NCBI GenBank assembly: GCA_944380295.1
Contig: CALWHE010000002.1
Coordinates: forward strand, 1-64,000
Direction of reading: 5' to 3'
Length of the DNA: 64,000 bases
Source of the DNA: an uncultured Christensenellaceae bacterium
GTDB lineage: Bacteria > Bacillota > Clostridia > Christensenellales > UBA3700
Shown here: piece after piece, positions 43,978-53,413 of the stretch
Position numbering within the stretch: the first letter of the stretch is position 1
How the letters are laid out: each line of letters begins with the position of its first letter
Position numbers and translations under genes: made by a program
Notes under the pieces: model-generated
Seen by the model: only the letters and a program-made list of their open reading frames with translations
What the model was told of the DNA's origin: nothing
Databases searched by the model: none

Positions 43978-44579
43978 ATGAAATTCTTCACGAACGTGCG
44001 CCTGTGCTCGGGCGTGATACCGTATTCTTTGATGGCGGCAATATGCGCCGCGGTGCCGTAACCCTTATTTTTCTCAAACCCGTATTGCGGATAAGTCAGT
44101 GCCAATTCGTCCATATATTTATCACGTGTGACTTTGGCGACGATAGAGGCGCACGAGATGGAATAACTGAGCAGATCGCCCTTTATTATCGCCTCAACCG
44201 GACAGCGCGTTTGTATCTGCACCGCGTCTATGAGCGCCGCGTCGGGCGCAATGTCAAGCCCTTCGAGCGCGCGGCGCATCGCCTCTTTGGTGGCTTGCAG
44301 TATGTTCACCTCGTCGATGTATTGCGGCGGCAGCGACGCCACCTTGCACGCCACGGCTTTTTCCAAGATTTGTGCGCACAATTTTTCGCGTTTTTTGGCG
44401 GAAAGCTTCTTACTGTCCGTAATTCCGGGGATAATATCCCCTTCTCCCAGCGGCATGATCACCGCGCAGACGGTGACGGGACCCGCCAGCGGACCTCTGC
44501 CCACTTCGTCTACGCCGGCAATATGCGCGCAGCCTTTTTCAAGCCACTTTTTTTCGTATTCAAGATTGTTTTGCGTCAA
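43974..44579 (-). CDS. rnhB: Ribonuclease HII
   Basis: RNase HII (201 residues) removes ribonucleotides and RNA primers from DNA. Active-site motifs are GVDEVGRGPLAGPV (Asp, Glu), DSKKLSAKKR, and IDAVQ with later SIVAKVTRDKYM. I read the start as TTG at 44579, which overlaps the rbgA end by 20 bases. No ATG lies between the preceding stop-free stretch and the first conserved residues, and longer readings add only rbgA shadow sequence. Confidence 0.94.
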   Translation of the reverse strand: MTQNNLEYEKKWLEKGCAHIAGVDEVGRGPLAGPVTVCAVIMPLGEGDIIPGITDSKKLSAKKREKLCAQILEKAVACKVASLPPQYIDEVNILQATKEAMRRALEGLDIAPDAALIDAVQIQTRCPVEAIIKGDLLSYSISCASIVAKVTRDKYMDELALTYPQYGFEKNKGYGTAAHIAAIKEYGITPEHRRTFVKNFI

Positions 44580-45423
44580 TTTCTTCCACCTTGTCCAGCA
44601 TGACTTTGCCCAAACGCAGCTTGCGCAGATCGTCCAGTACGGCGCGGGCGGCGCGCTCTTCGTCATAAGCGTCGCGTCCCAGCAAATAGCCGCGCTTTTG
44701 CGCTATTTTGTCCATAATTTCCAACGGCTCGCCGCTCAGACTGTCCAAGCCGTAACGCGCGGCAAACGGCATATAATTGCGCATGGCGAAAAACTTTATC
44801 GCTTCCAAGCCCAATTCCGTCACGTCCAGCACCTCTTCACGCACGCTGCCTATCATCGCCAGCCGGACGGCGCGCGTCTGGTCTTCAAAAGCGGGCGGGA
44901 GCGTGCCCGGAGTGTCCAAAAGCTCTATGCCGGCAGACAGGCTCACCCATTGCTTACCGCGCGTCACGCCCGGTCTGTTCCCCGTTGCGGCGCGCTTGCC
45001 CGCGCACAGGCAGTTGATCAGCGTGGATTTGCCCGTGTTCGGCACGCCCGCCACCATGGCGCGAACGGTCTTGTTCACGCCTTTTGCCTTATACTTGTCT
45101 GTCAAAGGCTTGTTGAGCAGCAGCAATTTGGAGATAACTTCCGCGCGGAATTTGCCGGAAGTGCTGTTCACGCTCACGCATTGCAAGCCGCGTTCGCGGT
45201 AATATTTTTCCCAGGCGGCAAGATCCGCCCTCTCCACCATGTCGCACTTGTTGAAAACATAGAGCACCGGCATGCCGGCGATCATCTTGTCAAAAGCGGG
45301 GTTGCGCGAAGAAAGCACGGCGCGCGCGTCCAAAACGTAAATGACGCAGTCCGCCGTTTTCAGGCTCTCCTGCATCGTCCGCATGGCTTTGGTCATATGT
45401 CCGGGATACCATTGGATATGCAT
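44560..45423 (-). CDS. rbgA: Ribosome biogenesis GTPase RbgA (YlqF)
   Basis: RbgA (287 residues) drives late 50S maturation. It is a circularly permuted GTPase: G4 NKCDMVE precedes G1 GVPNTGKSTLINCL and G3 DTPGTLPP, followed by a C-terminal ANTAR-like helical region. The start IQWYPGHMTKAMR is family-typical and puts the ATG at 45423, after GGAGAAG. It lies one base after trmD. Confidence 0.97.
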   Translation of the reverse strand: MHIQWYPGHMTKAMRTMQESLKTADCVIYVLDARAVLSSRNPAFDKMIAGMPVLYVFNKCDMVERADLAAWEKYYRERGLQCVSVNSTSGKFRAEVISKLLLLNKPLTDKYKAKGVNKTVRAMVAGVPNTGKSTLINCLCAGKRAATGNRPGVTRGKQWVSLSAGIELLDTPGTLPPAFEDQTRAVRLAMIGSVREEVLDVTELGLEAIKFFAMRNYMPFAARYGLDSLSGEPLEIMDKIAQKRGYLLGRDAYDEERAARAVLDDLRKLRLGKVMLDKVEEIDAKQS

Positions 45424-45424
45424 G

Positions 45425-46096
45425 TTACTTCTCCAAAAGGTCGGGTCTGCGCTCACGCGTAATTTCCAACTGTTTTTCTCTGCGCCACTTGGCTATGGCG
45501 GCGTGGTCGCCCGAAAGCAGCACAGCCGGCACTTCCCTGCCCAAATATTCGCGCGGGCGCGTGTATTGCGGATATTCCAGTAAACCACCCACGAAACTCT
45601 CTTCATCGGTGGAGTGTTCGCTGCCCAGCACGCCTTTGACATAACGCGCGCAGGCGTTGATGAGCACCATTGCCGGCAGTTCTCCGCCCGTGAGCACATA
45701 GTCGCCGATGGATATCTCTTCGTCTATGTCCTCGTCTATGACTCTCTGATCCACGCCCTCGTAATTGCCGCACAAGATGAGCAGCCGCTCCTGCTTTGCC
45801 AGGCGGAGCACCGTGGCTTGATCGAGCGTTTTGCCCTTGGGCGACATGTAAATGCGCAGTGCCTCTCTGCCGGGATCGAGCGCTTTTATCGCATCGTGTA
45901 TGGGCTGAGGCGTCATCACCATGCCCGCGCCACCGCCGAAAGGCGTATCGTCGCATTTTCCGTGTTTATCGGCGGTGTAGTCGCGGATATTCACCGCTTT
46001 AACGCTGATAAGTCCGTTTTCCATGGCTCTGCCCAGCACGCCGCTGTTCAGACAGTCGAACATCTCGGGAAAAAGCGTGGCAACTTCAATCTTCAT
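45425..46096 (-). CDS. trmD: tRNA (guanine-N1-)-methyltransferase
   Basis: TrmD (223 residues) makes m1G37 in tRNA, which prevents frameshifts. The trefoil-knot SPOUT motifs are clear: DDTPFGGGAGMVMTPQPI, LCGNYEGVDQRVID and SIGDYVLTGGELPAM. It ends earlier than E. coli TrmD, but short C-terminal domains are common. It overlaps rimM by 11 bases; GGAGG lies before the start. Confidence 0.97.
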   Translation of the reverse strand: MKIEVATLFPEMFDCLNSGVLGRAMENGLISVKAVNIRDYTADKHGKCDDTPFGGGAGMVMTPQPIHDAIKALDPGREALRIYMSPKGKTLDQATVLRLAKQERLLILCGNYEGVDQRVIDEDIDEEISIGDYVLTGGELPAMVLINACARYVKGVLGSEHSTDEESFVGGLLEYPQYTRPREYLGREVPAVLLSGDHAAIAKWRREKQLEITRERRPDLLEK

Positions 46097-46595
46097 AAAG
46101 CGCCACCTCCGCGAATTTTTGCGCGTTCACGATCATCACGCCCTTTTCCACGTCTATCTCTTCCACGGCTTCTTTGACGGCGGGGAAAAACACTTTCCCG
46201 CCCCGCGTCAGCGCCGCCTCGTAAATATCTGTGGAGGAGTATTGCAAAACGTCTTTGACCGTGCCTATCTTTTCCCCGTCCATGAGCACGTCGCAGCCGA
46301 TGACGTCGGCGATGAAGTATCTGCCTTCCGGAAGTTTGACGGCGTCTTTTCTTTCCACCTGCAACTGCTTGCCGCGCAAAAGTTCGGCGGCGTTGCGGTC
46401 GTTCACTCCGTCCAGTTTGACAAATACGCCCGCCGGCGAAACGCGCGCAAAAGCGACGGCGTATTCCACGCCGCCGACAAAGACCTTTTTCAGATCGTGA
46501 AAGCGCATATTATCGTCGGTCAAAGGGTTGATCTTCAATTCGCCCTTTATGCCCTGCGGCTTTGCCACGGTCCCGACCGTGACTCTGCTCTTCAT
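46086..46595 (-). CDS. rimM: 16S rRNA processing protein RimM
   Basis: RimM (169 residues) helps fold the 3' domain of 16S rRNA and binds S19. The N-terminal domain shows VGTVAKPQGIKGELKINPLTD. The C-terminal PRC-barrel shows LPEGRYFIADVIGCDV and ILMNAQKFAEV-like ending motifs (VMIVNAQKFAEVAL). It overlaps khpA by four bases and is followed by trmD. Confidence 0.95.
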   Translation of the reverse strand: MKSRVTVGTVAKPQGIKGELKINPLTDDNMRFHDLKKVFVGGVEYAVAFARVSPAGVFVKLDGVNDRNAAELLRGKQLQVERKDAVKLPEGRYFIADVIGCDVLMDGEKIGTVKDVLQYSSTDIYEAALTRGGKVFFPAVKEAVEEIDVEKGVMIVNAQKFAEVALYED

Positions 46596-46822
46596 TTTTC
46601 TATTATATCGACGTAATATTTGCCGCCGTCTTTGGCAGCCGCTTTGACCAGCATACGAATGGCTTTGGCTATCCTGCCCTGCTTGCCTATCACTTTTCCT
46701 ATCTCTTTTTTGTCCACGATGATGTTGATAACGGTGTTGTCACCCTCGGTGACGGTCTTCACCTCAAAACTGCCCTCATCGTCCACAAGAGAGGAAATGA
46801 CGTATTTGACCAGCTCTTCCAT
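46592..46822 (-). CDS. khpA: KH-domain RNA-binding protein KhpA
   Basis: This 76-residue single KH domain shows the RNA-binding GxxG loop in IGKVIGKQGRIAKAIR. KhpA works with KhpB/Jag in global RNA binding and cell elongation in Firmicutes. It lies between rpsP (one base upstream) and rimM, the standard position. Confidence 0.95.
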   Translation of the reverse strand: MEELVKYVISSLVDDEGSFEVKTVTEGDNTVINIIVDKKEIGKVIGKQGRIAKAIRMLVKAAAKDGGKYYVDIIEK

Positions 46823-46823
46823 A

Positions 46824-47066
46824 TTACTTGATGATTTCCTGCTGTTTGAAGATGCTCCTCACGGTATCGGTGGGTTGAGCGCCCCTGTTCAGCCATTCAG
46901 TAGCCTTGGCGGTGTCTATCTTGACCACGGCAGGCTCTTTTGTGGGATCGTAATAGCCCAGATTGTCGAGATACTGTGCGTCCCTCGCCTTGCGGCTGTC
47001 GATCGCGACGATGCGGTAGAAAGGCGCCTTTTTGCTGCCCATTCTGGTGAGTCTGATTTTTACCAT
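46824..47066 (-). CDS. rpsP: 30S ribosomal protein S16
   Basis: S16 (80 residues) is identified by [20 protein letters not shown] and [18 protein letters not shown] lies before the ATG. It lies 38 nt after ffh. Confidence 0.98.
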   Translation of the reverse strand: MVKIRLTRMGSKKAPFYRIVAIDSRKARDAQYLDNLGYYDPTKEPAVVKIDTAKATEWLNRGAQPTDTVRSIFKQQEIIK

Positions 47067-47104
47067 TGTTTTTTCTCCTTTATATGAAAAATTGTTTTTT
47101 ATCG

Positions 47105-48430
47105 TTAAAAGGGCATTCTGAATCCGCGTTTGCCCATGTTGGACATGCGGCTCATCATTTCCCTCACCTGCGAGAACTGTTTGAGCAGGGAATTGACGTC
47201 CTGAATGGTGGTGCCGCTCCCCGCCGCTATCCTCTTTTTGTGCGAACCCTTGATGATGTCCGGGTTTTGCCTCTCCGCAGGGGTCATGGACTGAATGATG
47301 GCTTTCACCCTCTTCATGTTGTTTTCGTCCACGGAAAGATCCTGACCTTTGAGTTTTCCCGCAAGCCCCGGGATCATGCCCAGCATCTGCGACATATCTC
47401 CCATGTGCTTCATCTTGTCTATCTGCGTGAGATAATCTTCCAAGGTGAAGGACTTCTCCTTCATCTTGCGCTGCATCTCGCGCGCTTCTTCTTCCGTATA
47501 GGCGTTCTGCGCCTTTTCGATGAGCGTGAGCACGTCGCCCATGCCCAAAATGCGCGACGCCATGCGCTCCGGGTGGAAGACTTCTATGTCCGTGAGCTTT
47601 TCGCCCGTGCCGCAGAACTTGATGGGCTTGCCCGTCACCGCTCTGATGGAGAGCGCCGCGCCGCCGCGCGTGTCGCCGTCCAATTTGGTGAGCACCACGC
47701 CCGTGACGTCCATCACATCGTTGAACGCTTTTGCCACGTTCACGGCGTCCTGACCGGTCATGGCGTCCACCACCAAAAGTATCTCGTCGGGCGTGAAAGT
47801 CTTTTTCAGCCCGGATATCTCCTCCATCAGCTGCTCGTCTATGTGCAGTCTGCCCGCCGTGTCCACGATGATGGTGTCCAGCCCCTTCTTTTCCGCTTCG
47901 GCAATGGCGCCGCGCACTATCTTCTGCGGGTCGGTCTGCCCCATCTCGAACACGGGCACGTCCGCGTTTTTACCCACTATCTGCAACTGTTTGATGGCTG
48001 CGGGGCGATAAATGTCGCAGGCGGCGAGCAGCGGCTTTTTGCCCTGCTTTTTGAGCATGAGCGCCAGTTTGCCGCACATGGTGGTCTTGCCTCCGCCTTG
48101 CAGACCGCACATCAGAATGATTGTGGGCGGCTTGTCCGCCACTTTCAATTTGGACGACGTCCCGCCCATCACGGCGGTAAGCTCGTCTTTGACGATGGCA
48201 ATCACCTGCTGCGCGGGAGAAAGGCTTTTGAGCACCTGTTCGCCCACCGCCTTTTCACTCACGTTGTTTACGAATTGCTTGACCACGGCAAGGTTGACGT
48301 CCGCCTCCAACAAGGCGATACGCACCTCTCTCATTGCGCCTTTCACTTCAAGCTCGGTAAGTTTGCCCTTGTCCCTCAGCTTGGAAAATATATGCGACAA
48401 TCTTTCGCTCAGTCCGCTGAATGCGCCCAT
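47105..48430 (-). CDS. ffh: Signal recognition particle protein Ffh
   Basis: Ffh (441 residues) recognises signal sequences on ribosomes together with 4.5S/6S SRP RNA. It has an N domain, a G domain with [28 protein letters not shown] and [14 protein letters not shown], and a methionine-rich M domain from about 300 with the RNA-binding [12 protein letters not shown] segment. Its partner FtsY is encoded about 450 bases away in the neighbouring operon, and YlxM directly upstream. Confidence 0.98.
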   Translation of the reverse strand: MGAFSGLSERLSHIFSKLRDKGKLTELEVKGAMREVRIALLEADVNLAVVKQFVNNVSEKAVGEQVLKSLSPAQQVIAIVKDELTAVMGGTSSKLKVADKPPTIILMCGLQGGGKTTMCGKLALMLKKQGKKPLLAACDIYRPAAIKQLQIVGKNADVPVFEMGQTDPQKIVRGAIAEAEKKGLDTIIVDTAGRLHIDEQLMEEISGLKKTFTPDEILLVVDAMTGQDAVNVAKAFNDVMDVTGVVLTKLDGDTRGGAALSIRAVTGKPIKFCGTGEKLTDIEVFHPERMASRILGMGDVLTLIEKAQNAYTEEEAREMQRKMKEKSFTLEDYLTQIDKMKHMGDMSQMLGMIPGLAGKLKGQDLSVDENNMKRVKAIIQSMTPAERQNPDIIKGSHKKRIAAGSGTTIQDVNSLLKQFSQVREMMSRMSNMGKRGFRMPF

Positions 48431-48443
48431 CTTTTTCTCCTTG

Positions 48444-48767
48444 TCAACTGTCCAAAACGTCTATGGCTTTTTGCGCCAGACGTTCGATCTCTTCATCGCC
48501 GCAAGCGGATATCTGCCGCAATATTTTGCGCAGCTTGTCCGATTTTTCCACAAGTTTGAGCTTGCCCTCCGCTTCCGTCAGCGTGCGTTCCGCGCGTTTG
48601 AGCGCGTCGCTCACGCCCTGCGGCGAAATATCGTGCACTTGGGCTATTTCTCCCAAGGACATATCCTTGTTATAATACATATCTATCAGTCCGCGCTGAT
48701 ATTCCGTGAGCAACGCGCCGTAATAATCGTTGAACAGACCGATATAGAGTTTATCTCTTTTTTCCAT
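48444..48767 (-). CDS. YlxM/p13 SRP-associated helix-turn-helix protein
   Basis: This 107-residue protein shows the YlxM pattern: LFNDYYGALLTEYQRGLIDMYYNKDM then an HTH (SLGEIAQVHDISPQGVSDALKRAERTL), related to sigma-70 region 4. It associates with the signal recognition particle in Firmicutes. The ATG at 48767 has no close ribosome site: AAAGGA lies about 25 bases upstream, separated by a small hairpin. It is the first gene of the ylxM-ffh-rpsP-khpA-rimM-trmD-rbgA-rnhB-yraN operon. Confidence 0.93.
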   Translation of the reverse strand: MEKRDKLYIGLFNDYYGALLTEYQRGLIDMYYNKDMSLGEIAQVHDISPQGVSDALKRAERTLTEAEGKLKLVEKSDKLRKILRQISACGDEEIERLAQKAIDVLDS

Positions 48768-48773
48768 AACTGT

Positions 48774-48789
48774 CAAGTAAAAATACTTG
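48774..48789 (-). promoter_or_regulatory. Hairpin between ribosome site and ylxM start
   Basis: Minus strand: CAAGTA-TTTT-TACTTG, a perfect 6-bp stem, lies between AAAGGA (at the expected mRNA 5' end) and the ATG. Folding would bring the ribosome site nearer to the start codon. A two-codon ORF (ATGCTTTAA) sits right after AAAGGA. Confidence 0.5.
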
Positions 48790-48809
48790 TTAAAGCATTT
48801 TTCCTTTAT

Positions 48810-48838
48810 ATTATATCCGCGCCGCGGCGCGCTGTCAA
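48810..48838 (-). promoter_or_regulatory. Consensus promoter of the ylxM operon with palindromic spacer
   Basis: Minus strand: TTGACA (48838-48833), 17-nt spacer, TATAAT (48815-48810), both perfect. The spacer holds the 14-bp perfect palindrome CGCGCCGCGGCGCG (48818-48831). Confidence 0.85.
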
Positions 48839-48847
48839 CTTTTTTGC

Positions 48848-48873
48848 AAAAAAAAAACGGACCCGCGGGTCCG
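48848..48873 (-). terminator. Terminator of smc-ftsY
   Basis: Minus strand: CGGACCC-GC-GGGTCCG, a 16-bp perfect palindrome (48873-48858), followed by nine or ten T. It lies ten bases upstream of the ylxM -35 box. Confidence 0.9.
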
Positions 48874-48881
48874 CTTTGTTT

Positions 48882-49778
48882 TCAATCGAAGATGGAATCG
48901 ATAAACGCCTTGGCGTCGAACGGCGTTATGTCGTCTATCTTTTCGCCCACGCCCACGAAAATGACGGGCAGTTCGCGTTCCGCGGAGATGGCAAACACCA
49001 CCCCGCCCTTTGCCGTGCCGTCCATCTTGTTGAGGATGATGCCGTCCACGTCTATTATCTCGTCGAACGCTTCCACCTGCGAGAGCGCGTTTTGTCCCGT
49101 GGTGGCGTCCAAAACGATATAAGTGCGGTAATCCGCGTCCGGGCACTCCCTCTCCACCACCTTGTTTATTTTGGAGAGTTCGTTCATCAGATTCTTTTTG
49201 TTCTGCAACCTTCCCGCCGTGTCTATCAGCACCACGTCTGTGCCCTTAGCCTTTGCCGATGAGAGCGCGTCGAACACCACCGCCGCGGGATCAGACCCCT
49301 CTTCATGTTTGATCAGGCGCACGCCGGCACGCTGCGACCACACCTCGAGCTGTTCTCCCGCCGCCGCTCTGAACGTGTCGGCAGCCGCCATAACAACGCT
49401 TTTTCCCTGACTTTTGAAGTATTTTGCCATTTTACCTATGGCGGTGGTCTTGCCCACGCCGTTCACGCCCGCTACCAATATTATCAGCGGGTATTCATAA
49501 GGCGCCACTTCATAATCTATGCTCTCCGTCATGATGTCTTTGAGCAGCTGCCGGGCGTCTTCGGCTTTGGAAATGCGCTTTTCGTAACACTCTTCCTTAA
49601 AGCGCTCCAAGATCTGTTCCGTGGCTTCCACACCCATGTCGGAAGAGATGAGCACGTTTTCCAAGTCCTCGTAAAACTCGTCGTCCAGCGCTCTGCCGGT
49701 GAAGAGCGAATAAAACTTTTTTGCAATGGCTTCCTTGGTCTTTTTCAGACCCTGCGCCAACTTACTGAAAATACCCAT
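48882..49778 (-). CDS. ftsY: Signal recognition particle receptor FtsY
   Basis: FtsY (298 residues) docks SRP-ribosome complexes at the membrane translocon. It has a short amphipathic/basic start (IFSKLAQGLKKTKEAIAKKF) instead of the long acidic A domain, then an NG domain with GVNGVGKTTAIGKMAKYF, DTAGRLQNKKNLMNEL and NKMDGTAKGG. Its ribosome site GAGG lies in the last codons of smc, eight bases away. Confidence 0.98.
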   Translation of the reverse strand: MGIFSKLAQGLKKTKEAIAKKFYSLFTGRALDDEFYEDLENVLISSDMGVEATEQILERFKEECYEKRISKAEDARQLLKDIMTESIDYEVAPYEYPLIILVAGVNGVGKTTAIGKMAKYFKSQGKSVVMAAADTFRAAAGEQLEVWSQRAGVRLIKHEEGSDPAAVVFDALSSAKAKGTDVVLIDTAGRLQNKKNLMNELSKINKVVERECPDADYRTYIVLDATTGQNALSQVEAFDEIIDVDGIILNKMDGTAKGGVVFAISAERELPVIFVGVGEKIDDITPFDAKAFIDSIFD

Positions 49779-49786
49779 TTTTTACC

Positions 49787-52700
49787 TCAGTTGCTTTCGC
49801 TGTGCTTGACAGCTTCTTTAAGCGATACGGATACCACGTCGGAAACGCCCAACTCCTGCATGGTAACGCCGTAAAGCATGTCCGCCTGCTCCATGGTGGG
49901 CTTGCGGTGAGTGATGACGATAAACTGCGTGCTGTCGGAAAATCTTTTCAGATAGCGCGCAAACAGATCCACGTTGCTCTCGTCCAGCGCTGCGTCGATT
50001 TCGTCCAGTATGCAGAACGGCATGGGGCGCAGACGCAAAATGGCAAAGAGGATACAAATTGCCGTAAAAGCCTGTTCTCCGCCGGAAAGCTGGGAGAGGT
50101 TGCGCAAGTTTTTGCCGGGCGGCTCCGCATATATCTCTATGCCCGCTTCCAGCGGATCTTCCGCGCTCTCCAGATCCACTTCCAGCCTGCCCGTGCCGCC
50201 GCCGAACATCTCGGAAAAGATGGTTTGGAAGTTGGCGTTTATCTTTTTGAACTCCCTGTCAAAGCGTTCGCTCATCTCCTTGCTGAGCGTGGCGATTATC
50301 TCCAAAATGTCGGACTGCGCCTTGCGCATGTCGTCGCGCTGGGAGGCAAGCTCGTCGTGGCGCTCCTTGGTTTCTTTATACATATCTATGGATTCCAGAC
50401 TGACGGGACCCAGCTTGCCGATCGCACGCCGCAATTTGGCTATCTCGCCCACGGCTTTTTCGTGGTCGAATTCCGCCAGACGATAGCGCACCGCGCTCTC
50501 GTAATCCAGCTCGTATTCGTCCGCGATATGCACGCGCATTGCCTCGGCGTCCTCATCGATTTTTTGCATTTTGGACTCCTGGCGCGCCTTTTCGCCGTTG
50601 AGCGCGATCATGCTCTGCGTAAGCGTTTCCTTCATGCTCATCACGGCGCCTATCTCTTCGTCAAGTTTTGCCTTGTGGCTGTCCAAAGAAGCTATCTGCT
50701 CTTTTATCTCCGCCTGGCGCAGTTTGTCCGCGTCGCTGACCACGGCGTTGTCTATCTCCGATTCCGTCTGCTTTATCTGATCTTCCGTGGAGGCAAGCGC
50801 TTTCCTGATCATCTTGTGCTCTTCCCTCAACGCCTCCGCTTCGCGCTCCAATCTGTTTTTGTTCTCTTCATGCGCGGAGATCTTGTTTTCCAAATCGTTC
50901 AGCTGCACGCGCAGATCGGAAAGCTCGGCGGCAAGTTCGTTGCTGCGCTCGCGCATTTTCGCGTAACCGGCGCGGCGCTGTTTTTCCGCCTCGTCGTCAT
51001 ATACGGGCGCGTCCGGTCCCTCGCTCACCTTGGCAAGCGCGGCGACTATCAGCTCTATCCTGGAATTTATCTTGTAACGCGCCTGAGTTTTTTCCGTCAA
51101 AGACGCGGAAAGCTCTTCGCACCTGCCCGCCGCCTTGTCCAGCTTTTGCACGGCGGTGGCAAGCGACAGATCCGCATTGTGGAAATCTTCTTCAAAAACT
51201 TTGAGCTGCTCTTGCAACTCCGCCGCTTCTTCCTGCGCCTTGTTATAGGCAGCCACGGCTTTTTCCTGCTCCGCCTTCAGCTTTTGCAGAGCCGCGCGGT
51301 ATTCTTCCAGCGTGCGCTCGTGTCCGAAGACGCTTGCCATTGCCGATTTATTGACGGCGCCGCCGCTGATCGCGCCGCTCGTGTTGAGCATATCACCGTC
51401 AAGCGTGACTATGCGCACGTTGTATCCCGTTCTGCGCGCCGCCGCCACGGCGTTGTCCAAATTGTCAAAGATGACCGTGCTGCCCAAAAGACCGCTGATG
51501 ATGTTATCGTAACGCTTGTCGAAAGAAACCAGCTTGGAAGCCTCGCCCAAACAGCCCCTTTCACGCAAAACGCCGGCAAAACGCGGGTCGAGGTCGCGCC
51601 TCTTGTAACTGGTGAGCGGCAGGAAGGTGACCGCGCCCAACCTGTTGGCTTTGAGGTAATTTATCAGGTATTTGGCGTCATCTTCGTCCGCGGTGACCAC
51701 GTTTTGCACCGCCCCGCCCAAAGCGTTACTTATGGCGACTTCATATTGCTTGGGGACTTTGATTATCTCGGCAACCAGACCTTCTATATGCGATGACAGT
51801 TCTTCGTCCGTTTTCGCCGCCTGCATCAGATTTTTGACCGCGTCACGGAAACTCTTGTAATCGCGGCTGTATTCGGCAAGCATTCTGATGTTGGACTCCA
51901 AGCCGCTGATGCGTGACTGCACCTCCGCCTGCATGGCGCGGCTTTTTTCCACCGTTTCCGTTGCCTTGCGCAGAGAAAAACGCACTTCATTGCAGGAAGA
52001 CGCCAATCTGTCGCGCTGCGTGCGCAGTTTTTGCACATTGGCTTCCAAATCCAATTTTTCTTCTTCCGCAGACGTGAGATCGGACTTGATCTTGGCGGTT
52101 TCTTTATCCAACTCTTCCACTCTCTCCGCCAGCGTGTTGCGCTCCGCGGTGAGCTTGCCGAAGTTCTCCTTGATGTCCGCAATGCTTTCCATGGCTTCCA
52201 GACGGTTTTGCATTTCTTCGTCGCTCTGCGTTATTTTGCTCAAAAGCTCGGAATATTCCCCGTCCAGTTCGTCGTATTCTTTTTTGACTTCTCCCTGCTC
52301 TTCCTTTGCCATGCTCAGCTGCGTGACATGATATGTATGCTCTTCATCCTTTTTGTCAAGGTCGTTTTCTATCGCCACCAACCTCTCTTCCGCAGCCGCT
52401 CTGTTGGAAGTAAGGTGGCTCATGCGTTCGCTGAGCGTGTTGCCCGCGCCCTGCATGTTGGCAGCCGCCACGGCGAGCTCCGTCAGTTCGTCGCGCAGCC
52501 TGGACATGTAAACGTCCGCGTTGTTCCGTTCCGCAAATTTTTTGGCGTATTGCTTGTCCGCGTCCGCATACTGCTCCTGCTTTTCTTTGAGCTGGGCTTC
52601 TATGTCGTCCAAAGCCTCGCGCACCTGCGCCTTTTCTTCCGAATTATGCTCGTAACCGTAAATAAATTCGTTGATCTCCAAAGCGCGCAATTCGTCGCGC

Positions 52701-53356
52701 ATTTGCAGGTATTTGCGCGCGTCCTCGGATTGGCGCTCCAAAGGCTCCAACTGGCGGTCGAGTTCCAAGAGGATAGATTCTATCCTCTGCAAGTTGGTCT
52801 CCGTGCGTTCGAGCTTGCTCTGCGCCTCTTTTTTACGCTTTTTGTGCGTGGAAATACCCGCCGCGTCCTCAAAAATGGCTCTCCTGTCCACGGGTTTGGC
52901 GTTGATTATCTCTGAAACGCGCCCCTGTCCGATAATACTATATCCCTCTTTGCCAAGACCGGTGTTGCGGATGATCTCCTGAATATCCATCAAACGGCAT
53001 TGCGTGTCGTTGATATAATATTCGCTCTCGCCCGAACGGAAAAGTTTGCGCGTGATCTTTACTTCATCGAAAGCCAGCGTGGGGAAAAGTTTTTCCGAAT
53101 TGTCAAAAAACAGCGAAACCTCGGCAAAAGACATGGACTTTCTCACCTTGGTGCCGTTGAAAATAACGTCCTGCATGTTTTTGCCGCGCAGCGCCTTGGC
53201 GCTCTGTTCGCCCAACACCCAACGCACCGCGTCGGCAACGTTGCTCTTGCCGCAGCCGTTGGGACCCACGATACCCGTGATACCGTCGTTTATTTCAATG
53301 ACTTTGCGGTCGGCAAAAGATTTGAAACCGAAAACTTCTATCTTCTTAAAATTCAA
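49787..53356 (-). CDS. smc: Chromosome partition protein SMC
   Basis: SMC (1,189 residues) organises and separates the chromosome with ScpA/ScpB. It has an N-terminal head with Walker A GPNGCGKSNV (31-40); a long coiled coil; a hinge around 510-680 (ALGGAVQNVVTADEDDAKYL); a second coiled coil; and a C-terminal head with signature LSGGEQ starting at 1090 and Walker B ending LDEIDAAL (Asp1118, Glu1119). I read the start as TTG at 53356 because AAGGAG lies nine bases upstream and SMC proteins begin near this residue; an ATG at 53449 would add sequence unlike the family. It forms an operon with ftsY. Confidence 0.96.
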   Translation of the reverse strand: MNFKKIEVFGFKSFADRKVIEINDGITGIVGPNGCGKSNVADAVRWVLGEQSAKALRGKNMQDVIFNGTKVRKSMSFAEVSLFFDNSEKLFPTLAFDEVKITRKLFRSGESEYYINDTQCRLMDIQEIIRNTGLGKEGYSIIGQGRVSEIINAKPVDRRAIFEDAAGISTHKKRKKEAQSKLERTETNLQRIESILLELDRQLEPLERQSEDARKYLQMRDELRALEINEFIYGYEHNSEEKAQVREALDDIEAQLKEKQEQYADADKQYAKKFAERNNADVYMSRLRDELTELAVAAANMQGAGNTLSERMSHLTSNRAAAEERLVAIENDLDKKDEEHTYHVTQLSMAKEEQGEVKKEYDELDGEYSELLSKITQSDEEMQNRLEAMESIADIKENFGKLTAERNTLAERVEELDKETAKIKSDLTSAEEEKLDLEANVQKLRTQRDRLASSCNEVRFSLRKATETVEKSRAMQAEVQSRISGLESNIRMLAEYSRDYKSFRDAVKNLMQAAKTDEELSSHIEGLVAEIIKVPKQYEVAISNALGGAVQNVVTADEDDAKYLINYLKANRLGAVTFLPLTSYKRRDLDPRFAGVLRERGCLGEASKLVSFDKRYDNIISGLLGSTVIFDNLDNAVAAARRTGYNVRIVTLDGDMLNTSGAISGGAVNKSAMASVFGHERTLEEYRAALQKLKAEQEKAVAAYNKAQEEAAELQEQLKVFEEDFHNADLSLATAVQKLDKAAGRCEELSASLTEKTQARYKINSRIELIVAALAKVSEGPDAPVYDDEAEKQRRAGYAKMRERSNELAAELSDLRVQLNDLENKISAHEENKNRLEREAEALREEHKMIRKALASTEDQIKQTESEIDNAVVSDADKLRQAEIKEQIASLDSHKAKLDEEIGAVMSMKETLTQSMIALNGEKARQESKMQKIDEDAEAMRVHIADEYELDYESAVRYRLAEFDHEKAVGEIAKLRRAIGKLGPVSLESIDMYKETKERHDELASQRDDMRKAQSDILEIIATLSKEMSERFDREFKKINANFQTIFSEMFGGGTGRLEVDLESAEDPLEAGIEIYAEPPGKNLRNLSQLSGGEQAFTAICILFAILRLRPMPFCILDEIDAALDESNVDLFARYLKRFSDSTQFIVITHRKPTMEQADMLYGVTMQELGVSDVVSVSLKEAVKHSESN

Positions 53357-53384
53357 AATCTGCCACTCCTTATATATTATAATT

Positions 53385-53413
53385 ATTATAACAATAAAGC
53401 TGACCCAACGCAA
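53385..53413 (-). promoter_or_regulatory. Candidate promoter of smc-ftsY
   Basis: Minus strand: TTGCGT (53413-53408), 17-nt spacer, TATAAT (53390-53385), about 28 bases before the TTG start. A second TATAAT (53381-53376) lies nine bases further downstream. Confidence 0.55.

Noticed and set aside
46086..46595. Frameshift in the rimM-trmD region because the genes overlap by 11 bases
   Set aside because: Both proteins are full length with proper starts; short overlaps are common in this operon.
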